Both the position numbers and the translations under genes were made by a program. Source: an uncultured Opitutia bacterium (GTDB lineage Bacteria > Verrucomicrobiota > Verrucomicrobiia > Opitutales > Coraliomargaritaceae). Taken from it: a stretch of DNA of 64,000 bases. Shown here piece by piece: positions 18,201 through 26,642 of this stretch (position 1 is the first letter of the stretch; every line of letters starts with the position of its first letter). The stretch lies in contig CAKZOI010000022.1 of the NCBI GenBank assembly GCA_937136395.1, forward strand, positions 248,001-312,000. The letters are read 5' to 3'. Under the pieces are notes generated by a model. It searched no databases. It was not told where the DNA came from and worked only from the letters and a program-made list of their open reading frames with translations.

Positions 18201-19265
18201 ATGGGATTTATCTACGAGAAATTAGTCCGTCCGGCTTTATTCCGAATGGAACCAGAACAAGCACATGATCGGGGTCGTAATGCCTTGATGACACTAGGCT
18301 CGATACCTGCGTTGTGCTCTGTGATACGCCGCTTTAATCAAGTGAAAGAAGATAAGCCAGTGAAGCTATTCGGCTTAGAGTTTCCTAATCGAGTCGGCTT
18401 AGCCGCTGGTATGGATAAAGACGGTGAGTTCCCTAAAGCGATTGAGGCTTTAGGTTTTGGACATGCGGAAGTCGGCACCGTGACGCCGCAAGGGCAGCCT
18501 GGCAATCCACGCCCGCGCTTATTTCGCTTGCCAGAAAATGGAGCCTTGGTGAACCGAATGGGATTTAATAATAAAGGCTCTGAGGCGATGTTAGATGCGC
18601 TTTCTAAGCATTATCCAAAAGGGAAGCGTGGCATGCCAGTCGGTGTTAATATCGGCAAAGCAAAAACCACCCCCTTAGAAAATGCGGTGGATGATTATGT
18701 GGCATCCTTTCGCACATTAGCGGATCAAGCTGATTATTTCACTATCAATATTAGTAGTCCAAATACACCAGGACTACGCGAGTTGCAGTCCGAGGCCTAT
18801 CTTCGCGAGTTGCTGACGACGATTCGTGAAGAGAATCTAAGCTATGCGAAAAAGCTAGGTCATGAGCCGCATCCATTGTTGCTCAAAATTGCTCCAGATC
18901 TTAGCTACAAGGAGATCGATCAAATCGTAAGCGTTTTATTGGATTTAGGTTACAACGGTATCATTGCAACGAATACAACGATTGCACGTCCTGCCGGCTA
19001 TAACACGACTGAGACCGGTGGCTTGAGTGGGGGTGAATACATCCGCAAGCGTTCCAACGATGTGATCAACTACATCTATCGCTCAACAGAAGGAAAGCTT
19101 CCCATCATAGGAGTCGGCGGTATTGATTCTGTGGAAGCAGCTGGAGAAAAGATCGATGCGGGCGCGTCGATGATTCAGGTCTATACAGGTTGGGTGTATC
19201 GTGGTCCGTTCTTCGCCAGTGAACTCGCGAAGGCATTGAAGTCACAAGGCGAAGACTGGATCTAG
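18201..19265 (+). CDS. pyrD: Dihydroorotate dehydrogenase (quinone)
   Basis: Oxidises dihydroorotate to orotate in pyrimidine synthesis, passing electrons to quinones. It is class 2: the N-terminal membrane-associating helix (IYEKLVRPALFRMEPEQAHD) is present. FMN-binding and catalytic regions include FPNRVGLAAGMDKDGE, VGTVTPQGQPGNPRPR, NRMGFNNKG, TINISSPNTPGLR (catalytic Ser of class 2), IATNTTIARP and IGVGGIDS. ATG 18201 gives 354 aa, close to the usual 336-350. It has a short gap to the divergent gene at 18022 and stands alone. Confidence 0.95.
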   Translation: MGFIYEKLVRPALFRMEPEQAHDRGRNALMTLGSIPALCSVIRRFNQVKEDKPVKLFGLEFPNRVGLAAGMDKDGEFPKAIEALGFGHAEVGTVTPQGQPGNPRPRLFRLPENGALVNRMGFNNKGSEAMLDALSKHYPKGKRGMPVGVNIGKAKTTPLENAVDDYVASFRTLADQADYFTINISSPNTPGLRELQSEAYLRELLTTIREENLSYAKKLGHEPHPLLLKIAPDLSYKEIDQIVSVLLDLGYNGIIATNTTIARPAGYNTTETGGLSGGEYIRKRSNDVINYIYRSTEGKLPIIGVGGIDSVEAAGEKIDAGASMIQVYTGWVYRGPFFASELAKALKSQGEDWI

Positions 19266-19357
19266 TCTAATATCACCAGCTTGGTGCTGGGTCGACTCGG
19301 GTCGAAATGTGCTTATAGATTCAGCTGTGGTGTAGATCACCATTCGCAAGGTCGCGC

Positions 19358-20275
19358 TTACGCGTTCGCCATTTGCTCTTTTGCAGCTGCTTGCTCTGCA
19401 AGCATTGCGCGGCGGCGTGCACGCACGTCGAACATATCTGATTGCTCATCGGCATGGTAGGATGAGCGAATCATTGGCCCAGACTCACAGGCACCAAAGC
19501 CTATTTCGAGTGCATATTCTTTCCAGCGTTTGAATTCATCTGGAGTGACCCAGCGGTCAATATTCGCGTGTTGCTTGGATGGTTGTAAGTATTGTCCGAT
19601 AGTCAGGATGTCGACGCCGACTTTTTGCATGTCTTGGAGGACTTCCTTGATTTCGTCTTCTTTTTCACCGATGCCTAGCATGATGCCAGATTTGGTAATG
19701 AAGCCACGTGATTTTGCATGTTCAAGCACCCAAAGCGAGCGATCATAGCGAGCGGTCTTGCGGATCGGACGCTGTAGACGCTTCACCGTCTCCATATTGT
19801 GGTTGAAAATGTCGGGGCATGCATCGAGCACAACATCAAGATATTCCTGCTGGCCGCGGAAGTCGGCGGTGAGGACTTCGACGGCGCATTCTGGCTGGCG
19901 ATTGTGGACGGCGCGAATCGTAGCGGCCCATACGGAGGCCCCGCCGTCCTTTAAGTCATCACGTGCGACAGAGGTGATCACGGCATGACGAAGGTTCATC
20001 TTCGCAATGGATTCGGCGACGCGTGCGGGCTCACCGAGGTCGAGTTCGGTCGGTCTGCCAGTCTGAATGGCACAAAAACGACAGGAGCGTGTGCAGATGT
20101 TACCGAGAATCATCACCGTTGCGGTGCCTCTGGACCAACATTCACCCATATTCGGGCATTGGGCACTTTTGCATACCGTGTGTAATCCGTTTGTGTCGAC
20201 GATTTCACGGACCTCTTTGTATTCTTTACTCGTCGGGAGTTTTGCCCGGAGCCAGTCTGGTTTGCGATTATCCAT
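19358..20275 (-). CDS. lipA: Lipoyl synthase
   Basis: A radical SAM enzyme that inserts two sulfurs into protein-bound octanoyl groups. Both iron-sulfur cluster motifs are visible: the auxiliary cluster CKSAQCPNMGEC near residue 36, and the SAM cluster CTRSCRFCAI near residue 61. The C-terminal region includes GPMIRSSYHA, with the conserved RSSYHA. ATG 20275 gives 305 aa; it overlaps the end of lipB by 8 bp, so translation is probably coupled. Substrate proteins are E2 subunits and GcvH. Confidence 0.95.
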   Translation of the reverse strand: MDNRKPDWLRAKLPTSKEYKEVREIVDTNGLHTVCKSAQCPNMGECWSRGTATVMILGNICTRSCRFCAIQTGRPTELDLGEPARVAESIAKMNLRHAVITSVARDDLKDGGASVWAATIRAVHNRQPECAVEVLTADFRGQQEYLDVVLDACPDIFNHNMETVKRLQRPIRKTARYDRSLWVLEHAKSRGFITKSGIMLGIGEKEDEIKEVLQDMQKVGVDILTIGQYLQPSKQHANIDRWVTPDEFKRWKEYALEIGFGACESGPMIRSSYHADEQSDMFDVRARRRAMLAEQAAAKEQMANA

Positions 20276-20942
20276 TTTGAGCGGCAGTGTTTTGAAAAAC
20301 CTTTTGAAATTCAACTGCTAAAGCAGTCTTAACTTCGGCGAAGTCAACTTTTCGATCTAATTCGAGCTCCATTGAGGTGACGGTGCCGTCGGTAATGCCG
20401 CAGGGGACAATGCCCGTGAAGTGGCGCATGTCGGGGCTGACATTGAGCGCAAACCCGTGGTAGGTCACCCAAGAGCGGACTGCGACGCCAATTGCGCAAA
20501 TCTTGCGTTGGCCTAGCCAGATGCCTGTTTTTCCTTCCCGGCGATCACTTTCCAAGCCGAAATGCGTGAGTGTATTTATAACGACAGCTTCTAGATCTCT
20601 TAAGTATGCATGTAGATCGCGACGTTTCTGTAGCGAGATGATTGGATAGCCGACTATTTGCCCAGGACCATGGTAGGTGATATCGCCCCCACGATTACTG
20701 CGATAGATGGTAATGCCTTGTTGGGCGCAGGTCGATTTGTCCCAAATCAGGTGCTGATCAGCGCCTTTGCGTAGACCTAGAGTGTAGACGGGGTCGTGTT
20801 CAGTAAATACGAGGGTATCGTTCGTGGCTTGGTTACGACGTTTATTGACAAGCTCTTTTTGACGCTCAAAAGCATCTGCATACGCAGTGCGGCCCCAATC
20901 AACTAAAGAGAGCGGGGATGAAGTGTGTTGCTGTGTGTCCAC
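20268..20942 (-). CDS. lipB: Octanoyltransferase
   Basis: Transfers octanoate from octanoyl-ACP to apo-lipoyl domains, supplying LipA. At 224 aa the length is normal. It has RGGDITYHGPGQIVGYPI, the LipB signature, then GKTGIWLGQRKICAIGVAVR, with the conserved Lys, and TYHGFALNV. The start is GTG at 20942. Only 23 bp would separate this start from the glmS-end duplicate at 20966, so lipB-lipA probably once followed glmS directly; the element at 20966-22439 now lies between. Confidence 0.94.
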   Translation of the reverse strand: MDTQQHTSSPLSLVDWGRTAYADAFERQKELVNKRRNQATNDTLVFTEHDPVYTLGLRKGADQHLIWDKSTCAQQGITIYRSNRGGDITYHGPGQIVGYPIISLQKRRDLHAYLRDLEAVVINTLTHFGLESDRREGKTGIWLGQRKICAIGVAVRSWVTYHGFALNVSPDMRHFTGIVPCGITDGTVTSMELELDRKVDFAEVKTALAVEFQKVFQNTAAQNG

Positions 20943-20965
20943 GTGGTGTGGTTGAGGAGCGCCGT

Positions 20966-21003
20966 TTACTCCACCGTAACGGTTTGTTTCTCGTGTAATA
21001 CTT
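20966..21003. other. Element boundary (att site) on the lipB side
   Basis: Contains the 12-bp core TTACTCCACCGT at 20966-20977, a 10-bp spacer and the inverted arm TTCTCGTGTAATACTT at 20988-21003. The core duplicates the glmS end. A crossover at the GT at 20976-20977 would account for both junctions. Confidence 0.7.
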
Positions 21004-21008
21004 CCATC

Positions 21009-21593
21009 TTAAACCGTTGGTAATATTAGGGTTTGTGTCCGTTTTCCGACCGTTATTCGGTTTTTTTTTGTCGAACCGTATTTGTCACCCACAATGGGTA
21101 ATTTATAATGGATATCCAATTGGTGTTCTTTCTTATTAATTATCGTAATCATTATCCTATCAATCACTCCCATAAGGAATTCTCTTTGTTCCTTTTTATC
21201 CTTCTCACCTTCCTTTGATAATCGTTTTTGATACTTTGATATCCAATCAATCCATTCACCTTGTTTGTTAAAATTGTCTATTTCTAGTTTCAATAAATCC
21301 TTCTCTTTATTCAACTTTAATATCTCTTGTTCCGAATTCTTTAGGATATCCTTTTTAACTCCTTTATCCAAAATCATTTTTGGTAATTCGACTAAGGTAT
21401 TTTCTATATCCTGAATCTCTAACTCTATACTTCTAATTTTCCGTCTATTAGAAGTCTTTTGTTTTATACGAAGTTTTTTATCTCCAAGGATTCCATCCTT
21501 TTCTATTTCTTTCCAATGGTGTGATGCAGTTAAAGTTTCACAAAACCCTACGGAACATAAACAGAGTAGGAGTAGAGAAAAACTAAACCTCAT
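21009..21593 (-). CDS. Serine-recombinase C-terminus-like coiled-coil protein with secretion-signal-like start
   Basis: 194 aa, AT-rich coding. Residues about 40-190 resemble the coiled-coil C-terminal region of large serine recombinases: long Lys/Glu/Ile-rich helices, then REFLMGVIDRIMITIINKK and HQLDIHYKLPIVGDKYG, a pattern common at the end of these enzymes. The catalytic resolvase domain is absent. The first 19 residues (MRFSFSLLLLCLCSVGFCE) look like a secretion signal and are nearly the same in DNA as the start of the upstream gene, suggesting a fusion by recombination. It overlaps that gene by 11 bp. The recombinase origin is a judgement from motif memory; an unrelated secreted coiled-coil protein is the alternative. 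Confidence 0.5.
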   Translation of the reverse strand: MRFSFSLLLLCLCSVGFCETLTASHHWKEIEKDGILGDKKLRIKQKTSNRRKIRSIELEIQDIENTLVELPKMILDKGVKKDILKNSEQEILKLNKEKDLLKLEIDNFNKQGEWIDWISKYQKRLSKEGEKDKKEQREFLMGVIDRIMITIINKKEHQLDIHYKLPIVGDKYGSTKKNRITVGKRTQTLILPTV

Positions 21594-21978
21594 CGTTATT
21601 AGACTCTTTGATTACAGTAAAGGTTCCATGACTCTTGAAGTCTAAATCCTTTAATTCTTCTTTCAGTTCAACGTGAGGACTTATTGAATTACTTACCCAA
21701 ATTTTGTCTTGTTTATCTAGTACAGTAACCCTGTATGAACTCCTCCATGCAGGTGTTAAAAGTAATAAAGTATCTTCATCATCTATGAGGACAAAACATG
21801 GAGTATTGTTAGAATCTTCAGGGTCATATTCATCTTTGAGTTTATCTGTGTTGATATATAACCCCTCGTGTTTTACTAAGTAGAAATTTTCTTCGTTTTC
21901 ACTTTTACAGAAATAACTCTCAGAAAAAACCGAAGAACAGAAACAGAGTAGGAGTAGGGTGAGTTTAATTTTAATCAT
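21583..21978 (-). CDS. Small secreted hypothetical protein
   Basis: 131 aa, beginning with a clear secretion signal (MIKIKLTLLLLCFCSSVFSES, cleavage near residue 19). The mature part is acidic with two Cys (YFCKSENEENF and NNTPCFVLIDDED). No family is recognised. The stop overlaps the start of the next gene, so the two are translationally linked. It lies inside the glmS-associated element and shares its low GC. Confidence 0.55.
   Translation of the reverse strand: MIKIKLTLLLLCFCSSVFSESYFCKSENEENFYLVKHEGLYINTDKLKDEYDPEDSNNTPCFVLIDDEDTLLLLTPAWRSSYRVTVLDKQDKIWVSNSISPHVELKEELKDLDFKSHGTFTVIKESNNDEV
21946..21961 (-). repeat. Signal-peptide-coding repeat, copy 1 (copy 2 at about 21560-21575)
   Basis: AACAGAGTAGGAGTAG (plus strand) is found in the signal-peptide region of both small genes of the element, showing that the two N-termini share an origin. 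Confidence 0.6.
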
Positions 21979-22090
21979 ACATTTCTATAATCCTTAGGTA
22001 TATCACTTACAAGAAATTACTCATAATGAACTTCTCAGGAAGGGTAGTCTTCTTTCCTCATAATTAGGTTTCTAGGAGCCTCATTCATTT

Positions 22091-22427
22091 CTATGAGTTT
22101 TCTATCCTCAGGAATTCTACTTTCTCGTAAGATACCTTAATATCATTTAATCGAGATTCTCTTTTCTTCCTCTTATCAATCGTCACCCAAATCAATGATT
22201 TGTAATATGGTTTATTCGTGAAAAGGGTGGTTCCATATTTCTCATTCATCCAATCCGTTATTTCGGTGGTTGATTTCCCCTGATTATAAAGACTCCAAAT
22301 GTCCTCTAATCTTTCTATCCTTTCCTCTCTGTAAATTGAGGGTAGGGATAAGAATCCTGTCCTGATTCTTTTGTGTATATGTAAAATGTAAGGATTCGAA
22401 ATATCCTTTAAAAGTATTACACGAGAA
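22091..22427 (-). pseudogene. Gene fragment, possible recombinase helix-turn-helix region
   Basis: A reading frame within the element with no internal start before a Met halfway along; it remains open into the glmS end only as a shadow of that gene. The translated part has EERIERLEDIWSLYNQGKS followed by TTEITDWMNEKYGTTLF, which resembles the DNA-binding segment between the catalytic and C-terminal regions of serine recombinases. It stops at 22091. It is more likely a truncated remnant than a functional gene; the assignment is tentative. Confidence 0.4.
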
Positions 22428-22439
22428 TTACTCCACCGT
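22412..22439. other. Element boundary (att site) on the glmS side
   Basis: Inverted arm AAGTATTACACGAGAA (22412-22427) directly abuts the 12-bp core TTACTCCACCGT (22428-22439), which on the minus strand encodes the last codons and the TAA stop of glmS. glmS is therefore left intact by the integration. Confidence 0.72.
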
Positions 22440-24278
22440 GACTGACTTTGCAAGGTTGCGTGGCTTATCGACATCGCACTCGCGCTCTAAAGCGACATAG
22501 TAACTCAGCAATTGAACTGGAATACTCATGAGAATCGGTTTCACGATTTCGTGGCATTCTGGAACGAGTATAATATCGTCGACCAAGCCATCTGGGATTT
22601 CGCATTCGTCGGTCGCGATACAAATGACTTTGCCTTTGCGTGCTTTGACTTCTTGCACGTTCGCTAAACTCTTATGAAAAATCTCTCCAGATGTCGCGAG
22701 AAAGACGCTTGGGCACTCTTCGCTGATCAATGCGATCGGGCCGTGCTTCATTTCTGCTGCTGGATAGCCTTCTGCGTGGATATATGAAATCTCTTTCAGT
22801 TTCAGTGCGCCCTCCAGAGCGATGGGGAACATGAGCTGGCGTCCAAGGAAGAGACAGTCTTCGTATTTGGCGTATTTCTTGGCAATGGTTTCGATGTGGC
22901 TGGTTTGTTTCAGCACTTCGCTGACTTGTTCCGGAAGCTTCTTGAGTGCTTTGACAATATCGACACCATCACCATAGCTTAAGTCACGCAAACGGCCCAG
23001 ATAGAGTGCTAGCATGGCGCAGATCATGATTTGTGAGGTGAAAGCCTTGGTTGATGCGACACCGATTTCTGGCCCTGCGTGCTGATAAATACCGCCATCG
23101 CACTCACGAGCGATGGTAGAGCCGACACTGTTGTTGATTGATAAGGTGCGATAGCCTTTGCGCTTTGCTTCACGTAGAGCGCCTAATGTGTCAATGGTTT
23201 CACCCGATTGGCTGATTGCGATTACGAGAGTGTTTTTATCGAGAGGCGCGTTGCGGTAGCGGAACTCGGAGGCGTATTCGACTTCTACGGGAATACGAGC
23301 AAAGCGTTCGATCAAATATTCGGCAACGAGACAGGCGTGCCAAGCGGTGCCACAGGCGATGAAAAGAATGCGGTCGATCTGGCGTAATTCTTGTGGATTG
23401 AGGTTGAGACCACCAAAGACAGCGGTGCTCGCATCATCAGAGAAACGACCGCGCATTCCATTTTTTAGAGAAGTCGGCTGCTCGAAAATCTCTTTTTGCA
23501 TGAAATGGTCGTAGTCACCAAGTTCCGCCTCGCTGGTGTCCCAATCAACCTGATGGATGATGGCTTCGACGCTCTTACTGCTGACGGTTGAGATCGAGAA
23601 GTCGTCGTTTCGTAAATGCACGACCTCATTATCGTTTAGGTAAACGACGTTTTGTGTGCAATGGGTAATCGCGTTCACATCAGAGGCGAGTATGTTCTCA
23701 CCTTTACCAATACCGATGATCAGAGGAGAGCCTTTGCGTGCACCGATTAATTCGTTTGGATAATCTTCACAAATGACGGCAATACCATAGGTGCCATCAA
23801 CATGGCGCAGGCTTTTACGCACCGCTTCTAGAAAACGGTTTTTACCTGAAGCCTCGGGCTCTTTGTTGTAGTGGTAGGCAATTAAATTACACAACGCCTC
23901 TGAGTCGGTTTCAGATGAGAAACTATATCCTTTCTCGACGAGAAACGTTTTCATGGCGACGTAGTTTTCGATGACGCCATTATGAACCAAGGAGATTTTT
24001 CCGTCGCTAGATTGGTGTGGGTGCGCATTGGCCTCGGTCACATCACCGTGTGTTGCCCAGCGAGTATGGCTAATGCCTAAACTGCCTCCAAGCTGAAGTT
24101 CGTCGAGGGCGTCTTCGAGCTCTTTAACCCGGCCAGTGCGCTTGATCAGTTCAAATCCTTTATCGGTGCTGACGACCATGCCTGATGAGTCGTAGCCCCT
24201 GTATTCAAGGCGTTTGAGACCATCTAGCATAATACTACCCGCTCGTTCGCGGCCGACATATCCAACAATTCCACACAT
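22428..24278 (-). CDS. glmS: Glutamine--fructose-6-phosphate aminotransferase (isomerizing)
   Basis: Makes glucosamine-6-phosphate from fructose-6-phosphate and glutamine, the entry step to peptidoglycan and LPS amino sugars. 616 aa. The N-terminal glutaminase begins MCGIVGYVG, with Cys2 as nucleophile, and has RLEYRGYDSSGM and SHTRWATHG. Two SIS domains follow (AISQSGETIDTLGALREAKR near residue 350 and CLFLGRQLMFPIALEGALKLKE near 480). The C-terminus is the family's LAKSVTVE. The element at 20966-22439 has integrated precisely at this end without changing the protein. Divergent from glgC. Confidence 0.96.
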   Translation of the reverse strand: MCGIVGYVGRERAGSIMLDGLKRLEYRGYDSSGMVVSTDKGFELIKRTGRVKELEDALDELQLGGSLGISHTRWATHGDVTEANAHPHQSSDGKISLVHNGVIENYVAMKTFLVEKGYSFSSETDSEALCNLIAYHYNKEPEASGKNRFLEAVRKSLRHVDGTYGIAVICEDYPNELIGARKGSPLIIGIGKGENILASDVNAITHCTQNVVYLNDNEVVHLRNDDFSISTVSSKSVEAIIHQVDWDTSEAELGDYDHFMQKEIFEQPTSLKNGMRGRFSDDASTAVFGGLNLNPQELRQIDRILFIACGTAWHACLVAEYLIERFARIPVEVEYASEFRYRNAPLDKNTLVIAISQSGETIDTLGALREAKRKGYRTLSINNSVGSTIARECDGGIYQHAGPEIGVASTKAFTSQIMICAMLALYLGRLRDLSYGDGVDIVKALKKLPEQVSEVLKQTSHIETIAKKYAKYEDCLFLGRQLMFPIALEGALKLKEISYIHAEGYPAAEMKHGPIALISEECPSVFLATSGEIFHKSLANVQEVKARKGKVICIATDECEIPDGLVDDIILVPECHEIVKPILMSIPVQLLSYYVALERECDVDKPRNLAKSVTVE

Positions 24279-24351
24279 AAGTCTTCATTTCAGTGCAAAT
24301 ATTGTCTAATAATCAAGACAATTGAACTGTATCCCAACCTGAACCGAATAT

Positions 24352-25647
24352 ATGAAAAAACGAAAAATCATCTGCATTATTATGGGAGGCGGTCGTGGCT
24401 CTCGTCTGAGTCCTCTGACTAAGGAGCGTTGTAAGCCTGCAGTGCCGCTCGCTGGCAAATATCGACTGGTCGATATTCCGATCAGTAATTGCCTCAACTC
24501 TGGCATGAATCAGATCTACGTATTGACGCAGTTCAACACAGCTTCGTTACACCGCCATATCCAAGAGTCCTATAAGTTTGATTACTTTGGTGGTGGTTGT
24601 GTGGATATTCTCTCTGCCGAGCAGACCGATTCCAGTGATGGTTGGTATCAAGGCACTGCGGATGCGGTGCGTCAAAATATGAATCACTTCGGTGGCACGA
24701 GTGATGACGATTTATACGTCATCCTTTCTGGTGACCAGTTGTTTCGTATGGATATCGAGGATGTCGTCCGTGAGCACGACGAGTCGGGTGCAGACGTTAC
24801 GATTACCGCAAAACCTTTGGGACTGGATGAGGCTGAAGGTCTTGGCTTGATGCGAATTGATGACAATTTGAACATTACAGAGTTTGTTGAAAAACCAACC
24901 GACCCTGAAGTGATCAAGGGCTTGGCCGTAGGTGATGCCGTATTGCAGAAAATGAGTGACCCTGGTGAGAAGTCCTACTGCCTCGCATCGATGGGTATCT
25001 ATGTATTCAACTCAAAGACATTGATCGAGGCACTCAAAACGGACACCACCGACTTCGGTAAGGAAATTATACCCGGCCTGCTTGGTAATGTGAAAATGTG
25101 TAGCTATGTTTTTGATGAGTATTGGGAAGATATCGGAACCGTTAAGGCGTTTTTCGATACAAACCTCAGCCTCACCGACGACATTCCGCCGTTTAACTTC
25201 TTTGATGAAGACGCAAAGATTTACACCCGTGCCCGTTTGTTGCCGGCATCCAAGTTGAATTCATGCACTGTGGATCGTGCGGTTATTGCAGATGGTTGTA
25301 TTGTGACCAGTGGTAAGCTCACGCGCAGTTCACTCGGTGTTCGTTCAGTCGTGCATAAAGGGGCTGAGCTTAACGAAGTGGTTATGATGGGAGCAGATCG
25401 TTACGAAACGACTGAAGAGATTGCTGCAAACCGCGAAATGGGTCGTCCTGATCTAGGAGTTGGCGAGGGGAGTGTCGTGCGTAATGCGATCTTAGATAAG
25501 AACGTGCGTATTGGTAAGAATGTCGTTCTCGATCCAACCGGCTTACCCGACAACTTCGGCGAAGGTGTCGACATTGCGATTCGCGATGGGGTGCTTGTTG
25601 TTTGCAAAGGAGTTATCGTTCCAGACGGCTTCGTTCTCAAAGCATAG
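24352..25647 (+). CDS. glgC: Glucose-1-phosphate adenylyltransferase
   Basis: Makes ADP-glucose for glycogen synthesis. 431 aa; N-terminal nucleotidyltransferase domain with IIMGGGRGSRLSPLTKERCKPAVPLAGKYR (positions 24376-24465, shown here only in pieces: GGGRGSRLSPLTKERCKP, then AVPLAGKYRLVDIPISNC), GTADAVRQN, SGDQLFRMD and FVEKPTDPEV. The C-terminal part is a left-handed beta-helix that carries the allosteric site in relatives. A strong terminator follows at 25674-25706. No other glg gene lies in the window. Confidence 0.94.
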   Translation: MKKRKIICIIMGGGRGSRLSPLTKERCKPAVPLAGKYRLVDIPISNCLNSGMNQIYVLTQFNTASLHRHIQESYKFDYFGGGCVDILSAEQTDSSDGWYQGTADAVRQNMNHFGGTSDDDLYVILSGDQLFRMDIEDVVREHDESGADVTITAKPLGLDEAEGLGLMRIDDNLNITEFVEKPTDPEVIKGLAVGDAVLQKMSDPGEKSYCLASMGIYVFNSKTLIEALKTDTTDFGKEIIPGLLGNVKMCSYVFDEYWEDIGTVKAFFDTNLSLTDDIPPFNFFDEDAKIYTRARLLPASKLNSCTVDRAVIADGCIVTSGKLTRSSLGVRSVVHKGAELNEVVMMGADRYETTEEIAANREMGRPDLGVGEGSVVRNAILDKNVRIGKNVVLDPTGLPDNFGEGVDIAIRDGVLVVCKGVIVPDGFVLKA

Positions 25648-25673
25648 TTTTAGAGGAGCTAATCCGTTCTATT

Positions 25674-25706
25674 TAAAAACCGCGATTCATTCGAATTGCG
25701 GTTTTT
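25674..25706 (+). terminator. Rho-independent terminator after glgC
   Basis: Arms AAAACCGCGATTC and GAATTGCGGTTTT (one mismatch) around a 4-nt loop, followed by T-rich sequence, 27 bp after the glgC stop. Confidence 0.8.
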
Positions 25707-25793
25707 CTATTGATCGGTGCCTAAATCAATTTCATAATCACATATAGAAATTAACCGTTTGGCCTCGCAATTACCCCCTAACCCAAATTCGCT

Positions 25794-26642
25794 ATGAATA
25801 AGCTACTTATCTGCACCGATGGTTCCCAATACTCCGAGCAAGCATGTCGTTACACCGCTTGGCTTGCAAAAAGCTCAGATGTAGAGTTACACGCACTGTA
25901 TGTGACGGACCTTCGGCAATACCAAGGTTCATTTATAGCAGACTTAAGTGGTAGCCTAGGAATACAGCCCTACGATGGAATGGTCGCCCAGATGCAAGAG
26001 ATTGAATTGCAAAAAGCTAAATTTGTCGAAGAGCAAGCGATTAAGGTATTTGAGTTAGAGGGACTCGCCGATCGTTTACACTTTCATCATGAGACGGGTT
26101 TGCTGGTCGATATCATCGATGACTATTCAGACGATGAGACGGATATGATTATTCTTGGCAAGCGCGGCGAGAATGCAGACTACGCATCCGAGCACCTCGG
26201 TTCCATGCTTGAACGAGTGGTGCGTGCTACTGACCGGCCCTGCCTCGTCACATCCAGAGTATTTAAGCCCATTGATCGAATTGCCATCGCCTTTGACGGT
26301 GGCGCAAGTAGCCGAAGAGCCCTTCAGTATTTGGCCACGCATACTCAGTTTCGTGAGTTAGATATTCATGTCGTCACAGCGGTTGAAGGGCACCACGAAG
26401 ATGAAGCTGCGGATCATATTGCTGAAGCTGAGGCGATTTTTGAAAGCGCAGGCTTATCTGCAATTTATCAAGTGCTGAACGGAGAAGTCGAAAGCGTGAT
26501 TGCCGATTATGTAGACAGTTCGAAAATTGATTTACTCGTGACAGGCGCCTATGGTCATAGTCGTATTCGCGATCTTTTAATTGGTAGCACCACAACTGAA
26601 TTATTGCGTCGATGCCATGTGCCTGTGCTTTGCTTTCGCTAG
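25794..26642 (+). CDS. Universal stress protein, tandem UspA domains
   Basis: 282 aa with two UspA folds in tandem (about 1-150 and 155-282). The second has the full ATP-binding pattern G-2x-G-9x-G-S in GAYGHSRIRDLLIGST; the first keeps a looser form (GKRGENADYASEHLGSM). Cytoplasmic. UspA proteins bind ATP and support survival under stress; a specific role cannot be read here. The ATG lies shortly after the glgC terminator, so it has its own transcript, and it converges with the ammonium transporter gene. Confidence 0.9.
   Translation: MNKLLICTDGSQYSEQACRYTAWLAKSSDVELHALYVTDLRQYQGSFIADLSGSLGIQPYDGMVAQMQEIELQKAKFVEEQAIKVFELEGLADRLHFHHETGLLVDIIDDYSDDETDMIILGKRGENADYASEHLGSMLERVVRATDRPCLVTSRVFKPIDRIAIAFDGGASSRRALQYLATHTQFRELDIHVVTAVEGHHEDEAADHIAEAEAIFESAGLSAIYQVLNGEVESVIADYVDSSKIDLLVTGAYGHSRIRDLLIGSTTTELLRRCHVPVLCFR

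Larger units (their letters stand above)
20966..22439 (-). mobile_element. Small integrated element at the glmS 3' end
   Basis: An AT-rich island flanked by direct repeats of TTACTCCACCGT (20966-20977 and 22428-22439); the right copy is the last codons and stop of glmS. Just inside are 16-bp perfect inverted arms (20988-21003 and 22412-22427). Joining the ends reconstructs a 54-bp symmetric site with the shared core in the middle, as expected of attP of a site-specific integrase. It carries a gene resembling a serine recombinase C-terminus, a small secreted protein gene and a fragment. No intact recombinase catalytic domain is present, so it is probably a remnant or needs help in trans. Its genes read in the same direction as glmS and lipB. 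Confidence 0.75.

Noticed and set aside
20966-22439. Tn7-like transposon at attTn7
   Set aside because: The element has no tns genes, lies within rather than downstream of the glmS end, and its ends look like integrase att halves instead of Tn7 ends with multiple 22-bp sites and a 5-bp duplication.
22091-22474. A 127-aa reading frame crossing from the element into glmS
   Set aside because: Its first 14-16 codons are the antisense-frame shadow of the glmS end, so only the part inside the element (to 22427) is treated as a gene fragment.
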